Below are positions 48,250 through 55,509 of a stretch of DNA of 64,000 bases, in pieces; position 1 is the first letter of the stretch; each line of letters opens with the position of its first letter. The position numbers and the translations under genes are program-made. This stretch comes from Desulfobacterales bacterium (lineage in GTDB: Bacteria; Desulfobacterota; Desulfobacteria; Desulfobacterales; JAEINQ01). Below the pieces are notes generated by a model, which saw nothing but the letters and a program-made list of their open reading frames with translations, ran no database searches and had not been told where the DNA came from. Location of the stretch: contig JAEINQ010000006.1 of NCBI GenBank assembly GCA_016342285.1, forward strand, positions 62,001 through 126,000. The letters run 5' to 3'.

Positions 48250-49587
48250 TTGAAGGTTCTTTTTCTCGAAATCGACACCGAACAGCAGTGGGCACTGACC
48301 TCACTGGGGCCTGCCTGCCTCGGCGCCTGGATCCGCCGGCACGGCCACCAGGCGGCCATGCTGCGGGTGGGGGTGGACCAGGGCGCCGCGGTGGTGGTCG
48401 CACAGATCAAAGCCATGGCCCCGGATCTGCTCGCCCTGTCCCTGACCACCCGGCAATGGCTGCGCGCCCGCTCCCTGGTGGGCCAGATCCGACAAGTCCT
48501 TGACATTCCGGTCATTGCCGGGGGGCATCACCCGACCTTCGCGCCGGAAACGGTCCTGGATGCAGCCGGCTTCGACTATGTCTGCATCGGCGAAGGGGAG
48601 GCAGCCCTGCTCGCCGTACTCGCCGCTCTCGGCACCCGGCAGCGCATTGTTCCAGGAACCATGGCCAACATCGCCGTTGCCAGGGCGCACTCCCCGGCCC
48701 TGGGCCCCCTGCTCGATCCCTTGGAACGCCTGCCGTTCATGGCACGGGATCTGATGGCCGAACCCGAAGGCGTGGTGCATCTGCTCACCCAGCGCGGATG
48801 CCCGTTCGCCTGCACCTATTGTTCTGCCGCGGCCCTGGCCCGGCGATACCGGCCCCAGCACTACCACCGGCGACGTTCGGTCAACCATGTCATGGCGGAG
48901 TTGGCAGCAGTGGAACGGCAGGGGCCGATCAATTACGTGGTCTTTCTCGACGACACGTTCACCACCGATGAAAAGTGGGTCCTGGACTTTTGCCGTCGCT
49001 ACGGGGACGCCGTCGGGGCCGGCTTTTCCATCAACGCCAGGGTGGAAACGGTCGGGGCCGCCATGCTCGACGCCCTGGCCGAAGCGGGCTGCCGCCACGT
49101 GATTTACGGGGTTGAAAGCGGCAGCGAGAAAATCCGGCGCCAGGTCCTCAACCGAAAGATCGACAATCAACGCATCATCGAGGCCTTTGACTTGACCCGG
49201 ACCGCCGGCATGCTGGTCACGGCCAACTACATGCTGGGCATTCCCGGCGAAACCCCGACTGACATTGAGGCCACCCTGGCTTTAAACGAAATCCTCTCCC
49301 CCCATGATTTCGGCTATTTTGTGTTCTACCCCTACCCGGGAACCCTGCTGTTTGAAACCTGCCAACACTGTGGCTACCTGCCGGAAGACCAATATCAGCG
49401 CCCGGCCTGCCACCGGCGTTCCATTTTGACCTTGCCGGAGATAACCGATGATGATATCGCTTACTATCATGACAGATTCACCGCTGCCCGTGAACGCGCC
49501 TACCTGAAACGCTTTGGCCAGGAATTTGACAACGAACAGACCGCCCGGGTCAAAGCCCATTACAGAAAAGCGGCGACAACGGGATAA
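48250..49587 (+). CDS. B12-binding-domain radical SAM protein (TTG start suggested; ORF open from 47815)
   Basis: LKVLFLEIDTEQQWALTSLGPACLGAWIRRHGH N-terminal fold; LTQRGCPFACTYCSAAALARRY (CxxxCxxC). Confidence 0.87.
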   Translation: MKVLFLEIDTEQQWALTSLGPACLGAWIRRHGHQAAMLRVGVDQGAAVVVAQIKAMAPDLLALSLTTRQWLRARSLVGQIRQVLDIPVIAGGHHPTFAPETVLDAAGFDYVCIGEGEAALLAVLAALGTRQRIVPGTMANIAVARAHSPALGPLLDPLERLPFMARDLMAEPEGVVHLLTQRGCPFACTYCSAAALARRYRPQHYHRRRSVNHVMAELAAVERQGPINYVVFLDDTFTTDEKWVLDFCRRYGDAVGAGFSINARVETVGAAMLDALAEAGCRHVIYGVESGSEKIRRQVLNRKIDNQRIIEAFDLTRTAGMLVTANYMLGIPGETPTDIEATLALNEILSPHDFGYFVFYPYPGTLLFETCQHCGYLPEDQYQRPACHRRSILTLPEITDDDIAYYHDRFTAARERAYLKRFGQEFDNEQTARVKAHYRKAATTG

Positions 49588-49605
49588 ACCGGAGAATGCA
49601 AGGCC

Positions 49606-50001
49606 ATGAGCAAACAAATTCACCGCATTCACAGCCCGCAGACACCGCCGGACGGGGATGTCCCGGGAACGTCGGGCGATCTTAAGCTGGTTTCCGGGCG
49701 CCGGATTTCAGCCACCGCCGGCGAAACCGAAGACCTTCTGGAAGTCTTTGCACCCGACGGCAACATGGTCCTGAAGGTGCGTCTGACCGAAAGCGGTCCG
49801 GTCATGGTGGTGGAAGGATGCCGGCTGGAGATGACCGCAGCGGCGTCCATCTCTCTTCAGGCCCCCCAGATCGACATCCGGGCAGAAAAAAACGCCTCCA
49901 TTAAAAGCGACGGCACCCTTCAAATCGACGCGGTCGAAGCCGTGGACGTCCATTCCGACGACGACGTACGGGTCGTCGGCAAATTCATTCGACTGAACTG
50001 A
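49606..50001 (+). CDS. Stand-alone VgrG-stalk/beta-helix-like protein (putative)
   Basis: GCRLEMTAAASISLQAPQIDIRAEKNASIKSDGTLQIDAVEAVDVHSDDDVRVVGKFIRLN resembles VgrG gp5-like C-terminal repeats; next to a PAAR-like gene. Confidence 0.6.
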   Translation: MSKQIHRIHSPQTPPDGDVPGTSGDLKLVSGRRISATAGETEDLLEVFAPDGNMVLKVRLTESGPVMVVEGCRLEMTAAASISLQAPQIDIRAEKNASIKSDGTLQIDAVEAVDVHSDDDVRVVGKFIRLN

Positions 50002-50019
50002 CAGGCAAAGGAGCACACC

Positions 50020-50403
50020 ATGCCGAGTGCGGCCCGCGTAGGGGATATGGTCAAACAGGATACGCCCCACTGCCATGCGCCGATCCACCCGCCGGCCCCC
50101 ACGCCGACACCGGTTCCCCATCCCGGCCTGCCCCTGACCATCGTCACCGGCATGTTTACGGTGCTCATCGGCAATCAGCCGGCCGCCATTCTGGGCAGTA
50201 TGACCACCCCTTGCCTCCTGCCGGGATGCGTGCCGGGCGGACCTGGCAATGTGGTTATGGGTTCGGCCACGGTCATCATCGGTGCCATGCCGGCGGCCCG
50301 GGTCAACGACATGACCGCCCACGCCAGTTGCGTGGCCCCCATTCCGAGTCCGGTGGGAAAGATTATGCCGCCGGGATGCCCCACAGTCATGATCGGGGGG
50401 TGA
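50020..50403 (+). CDS. PAAR-like domain protein
   Basis: MPSAARVGDMVKQDTPHCHAPIHPP...VLIGNQPAAILGSMTTPCLLPGCVPGGPGNVVMGSATVIIGAMPAARVNDMTAHASC. Confidence 0.85.
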   Translation: MPSAARVGDMVKQDTPHCHAPIHPPAPTPTPVPHPGLPLTIVTGMFTVLIGNQPAAILGSMTTPCLLPGCVPGGPGNVVMGSATVIIGAMPAARVNDMTAHASCVAPIPSPVGKIMPPGCPTVMIGG

Positions 50404-50409
50404 CGGCTT

Positions 50410-51516
50410 CTGAAACGAAACCATTTCGAAACACTCAAACCGCTTTGTCCCCGTTGCCAACGGGACTTTGGCCAGGCATCGCCCCTGGCCGTGGGGTCCG
50501 TGCTACGTGAGGAAAACGGGACCATCCGCCAAGGGATTCTTCTTTGCACCAACCCCCGGTGCCAGTGCGAATATCCCATCATCGACGGCATTCCCATAAT
50601 CGTGGCCGATCTGCGCACCTTCATCTCCCAGAACATTTCCGCCATCGCCTCGCGTTGTGACTTTACAGCGGAAATCGAAAGCCTGATCGGCGACTGCTGC
50701 GGCCCGGGCTCGGACTATAATGTCAGGCGCCAGTATTTGAGCACCTACGCCTTTGACCACTACGGCGACCTGGATCCGCTGGAACCGGGCCTGACACCGG
50801 AAGCACCGGGCAGCATCGTCAACCTGGCCCGAAAGGGCCTGGCACTGGCTGGCCCTCCGCCACAGGGACCGATTCTGGATTTGGGCTGTGCGGCAGGCCG
50901 CACCAGTTTCGAGTTGGCCCATGCCTTTGGCGAAATGGTGTTGGGGATCGATCTGAACCTGGACATGCTCCGCACGGCCGCTGGGGCCCTCCATGAAAAG
51001 AGCGTCAGCTACCCCAGACGCCGGGTCGGCATGGCCTACGACCGCCGTGGCTTCCCCGTCGACTTTCCCGGGGCGGAACAGGTGGATTTCTGGGCCTGCG
51101 ATGCCACGGCCCTGCCCTTTGCTCCCGGGCAGTTTTCCCTGGCCACCAGCTTTAACCTCATGGACTGCGTCGGATCGCCCTACGATCACCTGCTGGCCCT
51201 GGCCAAAATGCTCAAGCCCGGCACCCGGGCCATATTGTCGACACCCTATGACTGGTCGGTGTCGGCCACGCCGGTGGAATCATGGATTGGGGGGCACTCC
51301 CAGCGTTCGCAAAACCGCGGGGCCAGCGAACCGATTTTAAGATCGCTGCTGGCCGGCGGCGGGCATCCCATGGCCATCGAGGGGCTGGCGTTGGTGGCGG
51401 AAGTCTGCGACTGGCCCTGGTCGGTGCGCCTTCATGATCGGAGCCGGGTACAATATTCCACCCACCTGGCGGTGGTGGAAGCCACCGGGGCATTGCCCGC
51501 CGAAACGGCGCCATGA
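50410..51516 (+). CDS. Zn-ribbon-containing class I methyltransferase (probable CTG start; GTG at 50491 is the tracked start)
   Basis: In-frame upstream sequence LKRNHFETLKPLCPRCQRDFGQ supplies the first CxxC of the ribbon CPRC...CTNPRCQCEYPIIDGIPII; ILDLGCAAGRTSFELAHAFGEMVLGIDLN motif I. Confidence 0.75.
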   Translation: MKRNHFETLKPLCPRCQRDFGQASPLAVGSVLREENGTIRQGILLCTNPRCQCEYPIIDGIPIIVADLRTFISQNISAIASRCDFTAEIESLIGDCCGPGSDYNVRRQYLSTYAFDHYGDLDPLEPGLTPEAPGSIVNLARKGLALAGPPPQGPILDLGCAAGRTSFELAHAFGEMVLGIDLNLDMLRTAAGALHEKSVSYPRRRVGMAYDRRGFPVDFPGAEQVDFWACDATALPFAPGQFSLATSFNLMDCVGSPYDHLLALAKMLKPGTRAILSTPYDWSVSATPVESWIGGHSQRSQNRGASEPILRSLLAGGGHPMAIEGLALVAEVCDWPWSVRLHDRSRVQYSTHLAVVEATGALPAETAP

Positions 51517-52028
51517 CCTGCCGCGCCGTGCAGTGGGGGCGGGTCTCTTTTCAACCGCCGGACGGGTTTTCAGTGCAAGGGCCCGAACCTGAGTCCGGAG
51601 ACGGTTGTAAAGGGGCAACCTGTGTCCTGCTCTGCCAGACCCCGCGCGACGTGCCCGCCCATTTTCCCCTTGCCGACAACCCCGGGGATCTGGATCCGGC
51701 GGGTTACCCGGTCACCATCTCCCTCACGGCCCTGCCGGCCCAGTACGCCGCCGCACCACGCCGCCACCTGGAGCAGATGGCCCGAGCCTTTACCCGGCAC
51801 CTGGCCGACTTTAAGACCCATTTCAACGAACCGGTGCAGGTGGGAGAACATTCCGGCGCCAGGGGGCATTTTTCCTTTACCACCAATTTCCCTATCCATC
51901 AGCTGGTGGTGGTCTGGCAAATGCGGAAAACCATGATCACCGCCACCATGATGGCTCCCGACGATCAGGTGGGCCGGAAATGGAAGACTTTGGAACGGTT
52001 TTGCGACTCGGTTCGATTACAACCCTGA
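51513..52028 (+). CDS. DcrB/DUF1795-like protein (possible T6SS adaptor/chaperone)
   Basis: VSFQPPDGFSVQ ... HLEQMARAFTRHLADF...; ATGA overlap with upstream methyltransferase. Confidence 0.65.
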   Translation: MTCRAVQWGRVSFQPPDGFSVQGPEPESGDGCKGATCVLLCQTPRDVPAHFPLADNPGDLDPAGYPVTISLTALPAQYAAAPRRHLEQMARAFTRHLADFKTHFNEPVQVGEHSGARGHFSFTTNFPIHQLVVVWQMRKTMITATMMAPDDQVGRKWKTLERFCDSVRLQP

Positions 52029-52039
52029 TTGAGCATTGA

Positions 52040-53875
52040 CTACCGCTCCACCACCGCACTGTGAAAACTGCTTTGAATCAGCCGTTGACCGTGGGCTTCG
52101 GCCCGCTCGTGGGTACTGAATGCACCGGCCAGCACATGCACCGATTCGTCGGGCTGTCTGGCCATGTAAGGCGAAAAACCGGCCTCGACCAGACGGGCAA
52201 ACTGAGCTTCGGCCTCGGCCATCTGGGAATAAACCCCCACCAGATTGGCCCACGGCGTCTTTTTGATCACCGCTTCGGGCAGATTCAGTGCCACTTGGGC
52301 CGCATGGGCCAATGCGTAGCTGTCGTAGAGCCCCATATGAACCAGCCGGAAGGCATCGCCTCCGGTGACATCCACCCGAATGGAAAAAGCCGGCAGTCCC
52401 TTTCGCCGGTATACGGCCACGGCCTGGTCCGCTGCCTCCTGGGAACGAAAACTGGCCAGACGCAGGCTATAGGGATGGCGCGCGGTCCCGCCGGAGACCG
52501 GATACACCGGCCGGTCCGCGGGCGCTGCCTCGGGGCCCGTGCCTACCGGGCCGCCACCAGGAACGCCAACCACGGTCAACGAATCAATCCGGGTAACCAG
52601 CGCCGGCAGGTCTTCGTCTTCCCGGGCCTTTCGAGCTGCGACCAGAGCGGCCTTCATGTCACCGTAGTCGTCAATCCGCACCGCATACCAGGTCTTACCG
52701 GCGGCGTCGTCCACGTCGAAAACGTAAGCCCCGTATCTCTTTTCCCTCAGCTTGTCAGCCAGGCGGTGGGCATTTCGGGCATTGAGAAAGGCACCCACCT
52801 GAACCGAAAAGCGTTTGGCTTCATGGTCTTGCAATTCTGAGGCGGTCTCGTCTGACTCGGTCGCGGCCTGGTCGGCATCCGGAGCCGCGAGGCTGTTGCC
52901 GTCGGTTCTTTCCAAGGCATCCGTCCCGGCTTCTTCGACGGTCGACGCTTCTTCCCCTGCGGCGCCGGCCGATTCATCCGCGGTCCCTTCGCCCGCCACG
53001 GGGTTTTCTTCAGCCGCGTCAGCCGTTTCGCCCGCCGCAGTCGCCTTCTCGGACACGTCATCGTCTTCGACCGTTTCGACGCTGTCCGATTCGTTGGCAG
53101 ACGGTCCCGCCTCTTGGGCCGTCATGGCTTTCTCTTCGTCCCCATCAACCGTTACATCGCTTTCGGCGTTTTCGGTATCTGCGGCGTCTTCATCACCTTC
53201 GTCACCTCCGGCATTTTCAGCACCTTCGTCACTTCCGGCGTTTCTGTTTTCGCCATCGGACAGGTCATCTTCCACAGGGGAAGCATCACCGGCTTCCTCA
53301 TCGGCCGATTCATCCGCCAGATCGTCTATACCAAGACGCTGGCCCGAATTGAGGATTGCCGTTGGCGGAGGGCTGCCGTCAGCGGTCCGGACCACCGACA
53401 GGGTATCGATATGGGTAATCACCGGCACCACAGCTTCCTTTTCCTCAAAGGCCCGGGCCGAAGCCAGGGCCTCGTCATAGTCGCCATAATCACCGATGCG
53501 CACCGTGAACCAGACCCCTCCCTTGGAGTTACGGCCACGAAGGACATAGGGCGTAAACCCCTTCTCGCGAAGCCCCAGGGCCTGGCTGCGGGCCTTGCCG
53601 GCCGTCTGAAATGCCCCGACCTGGACCGAAAAGCGTGGCTCGGGTTCGGGGGCCGGCTCGGCAGGTGGCGGCGCGATCTTGATGGCCACCACCGCGGGTT
53701 GTTCCCGGGGCGCGACATCGGGCATGGCCACCGTTACCGGTTCGACGCCCGCAACGGGAAGTCCGAAAAGGGCACCTGACAGCCATCCGGCAACAAACAC
53801 CAGGACCAAAAGGGCAAAGAACACCCCCACCAAAATCGTGGTTTTCTTATGATCGAGCTCGAATTCGTAACCCAT
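52040..53875 (-). CDS. Multi-SPOR-domain membrane protein with acidic linker
   Basis: One N-terminal TM (ILVGVFFALLVLVFVAGWLSGALFG); repeated RFSVQVGAF...VRIGDYGDY and RFSVQVGAF...VRIDDYGDM plus further SPOR-like C-terminal segments. Confidence 0.85.
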   Translation of the reverse strand: MGYEFELDHKKTTILVGVFFALLVLVFVAGWLSGALFGLPVAGVEPVTVAMPDVAPREQPAVVAIKIAPPPAEPAPEPEPRFSVQVGAFQTAGKARSQALGLREKGFTPYVLRGRNSKGGVWFTVRIGDYGDYDEALASARAFEEKEAVVPVITHIDTLSVVRTADGSPPPTAILNSGQRLGIDDLADESADEEAGDASPVEDDLSDGENRNAGSDEGAENAGGDEGDEDAADTENAESDVTVDGDEEKAMTAQEAGPSANESDSVETVEDDDVSEKATAAGETADAAEENPVAGEGTADESAGAAGEEASTVEEAGTDALERTDGNSLAAPDADQAATESDETASELQDHEAKRFSVQVGAFLNARNAHRLADKLREKRYGAYVFDVDDAAGKTWYAVRIDDYGDMKAALVAARKAREDEDLPALVTRIDSLTVVGVPGGGPVGTGPEAAPADRPVYPVSGGTARHPYSLRLASFRSQEAADQAVAVYRRKGLPAFSIRVDVTGGDAFRLVHMGLYDSYALAHAAQVALNLPEAVIKKTPWANLVGVYSQMAEAEAQFARLVEAGFSPYMARQPDESVHVLAGAFSTHERAEAHGQRLIQSSFHSAVVER

Positions 53876-54012
53876 GGTGAAATATCATCGTTTGGTTATG
53901 GTTTGGTCACTATTGCCCATCCAATATAGATCGATTCGCGGATGGACACTCGTTATATGGTTGCCGGCCGACCGCCGGCAACAGGCCCTTTGATCTGAAA
54001 ACGGTGTTGCTC

Positions 54013-54260
54013 CACCCGCAGAGCGGGTGGCATCAGGAGGCCCTCCTTAGGAGGGCTTAATGTCCAATATCCAATTTTCAATTCTCAATTCTCAATGTTC
54101 AAGGAAGGTATTCTGCCATTTTAGCCTTTTAAAAATTGGCAGAGCGGTGCGATTCCACACTTGAGCATTGGAAATTCACGGCAGTCGTTCTCACCGGGAC
54201 GGTAGCGATAGCGGAGCCTCTTTCGGTCCACCACTTGAAGTGGTGGTTTAATGCCAGAAT
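54013..54260 (+). repeat. Composite intergenic repeat with hairpin modules (copy 2)
   Basis: ccacccgcagagcgggtgg ... ttctcaatgttcaaggaaggtattctgccattttagccttttaaaaattggcaga ... ccaccacttgaagtggtggtttaa. Confidence 0.85.
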
Positions 54261-55243
54261 TACCCCCGAACCCCGCCACCGCCCTTTTCAGCGGCAAATT
54301 TATCGCTTCGCCGCCGAGCGAACCACCGCCAGACCCGGGTACGCCAGGGCTCGCGCTTGATGGTGCCGTTTTCGTTGAATTCGACCCGTTCCCCGACCTG
54401 CTTGCCTTTTTTGTACTGGACCTTCTCCTTGAGCCGGCCGCTCTTATAAAAGCCCAGGACCGCACCATCGCGCCTGTTGGCCCGGTGGGGGGCACGCTCG
54501 CGGATCTCGCCTTCGGAATGGAATTCGAGCCGCTCGCCTTCAAGCTTTCCCGCCTTGTAGATTTCCTGAATCAGTTTGCGGCCCTGGTCATCAAACCAGG
54601 TGGCCGTTCCGTCCATCTTTCCTTTTTTAAAAAAGGCGCGTCCCGAAAGAATTTCGTCTTCGCTGTAATAGAGGCTCTCGCCTTCTTTTTCCCCGCCGGC
54701 ATAACCGATTTTCGCCCGAAGACCGCCGTCCGAATACAGGGACATGGGGCCGTCCATTTTTCCGCCCCTGAAAAACCCCTCCTGGGACAGCCGGCCCTCT
54801 TTGTCATAAGCCAAAAAGGGACCTTCGAGCTGCCCCTGGGAAAAGTTGGCCTTTTCGACCATCCGACCCTGGGCATCGTAGGTGATCGCCTCGCCATGGA
54901 GCACCCCGTCCTTGAAGGCGGATTTCTTTTTTCCGCCGCCTTCGATTTCTTCGATCTCGGTTGTGTAAACCGGCTCCGCGGTGACCGGTTCGCCGTCATC
55001 GCCGTCTTCTTCTTCAGCCTCTGGGGCAACGTCTTGCCCGGTATCTGTTTCGCTCTCTGCAGCAGCGTCTTTTTCCGGTCCCGGTTCAAGGCCCGGGGGA
55101 GCAATCGCCCCGGCCCCCTCGGCCGAAACATCGCCGGCCGCCCCGGTCAAGGCCCCTCCGGATTCGGCACCGGCCGGCGCGGGAACGGAAAGATCACCCT
55201 TTAAATCCGAGGGCAGTTCCGGCATGGGCTTGTCTTCCGACAT
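54260..55243 (-). CDS. MORN-repeat (YwqK-like) protein with acidic N-terminal region
   Basis: Repeating YDAQGRMVEKANFSQGQLEGPFLAYDKEGRLSQEGFFRGGKMDGPMSLYSDGGLRAKIGYAGGEKEGESLYY pattern. Confidence 0.85.
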   Translation of the reverse strand: MSEDKPMPELPSDLKGDLSVPAPAGAESGGALTGAAGDVSAEGAGAIAPPGLEPGPEKDAAAESETDTGQDVAPEAEEEDGDDGEPVTAEPVYTTEIEEIEGGGKKKSAFKDGVLHGEAITYDAQGRMVEKANFSQGQLEGPFLAYDKEGRLSQEGFFRGGKMDGPMSLYSDGGLRAKIGYAGGEKEGESLYYSEDEILSGRAFFKKGKMDGTATWFDDQGRKLIQEIYKAGKLEGERLEFHSEGEIRERAPHRANRRDGAVLGFYKSGRLKEKVQYKKGKQVGERVEFNENGTIKREPWRTRVWRWFARRRSDKFAAEKGGGGVRG

Positions 55244-55509
55244 GTTGCTCTTTCCCGATTATTCACGGCAAACACAGGGCCGATGGTCAGCCCTGTCTCA
55301 CCCCGACGAAAATGTTACGCCACCCGCAGAGCGGATGGCCTCAGGCAGCCCCCTGAAGGGAACAAATGCTCAATATCCACTTGGTTCTCTTCTTAGCGGA
55401 AACGGTATCACCTTTCCGTACCCACCGCCGGAATTAGCGGTTTAACACCAGCGTCAAATCTCCCCCCTCAACAGGCCCAACCGGCTAACTGGCTAAACAC
55501 CATAACCGA

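Noticed and set aside
52815-53480. Ser/Ala-rich ORF (SSAASAVSPAAVAFSDTSSSS...) opposite the SPOR protein
   Set aside because: Mirror of the acidic linker of the SPOR gene; low complexity
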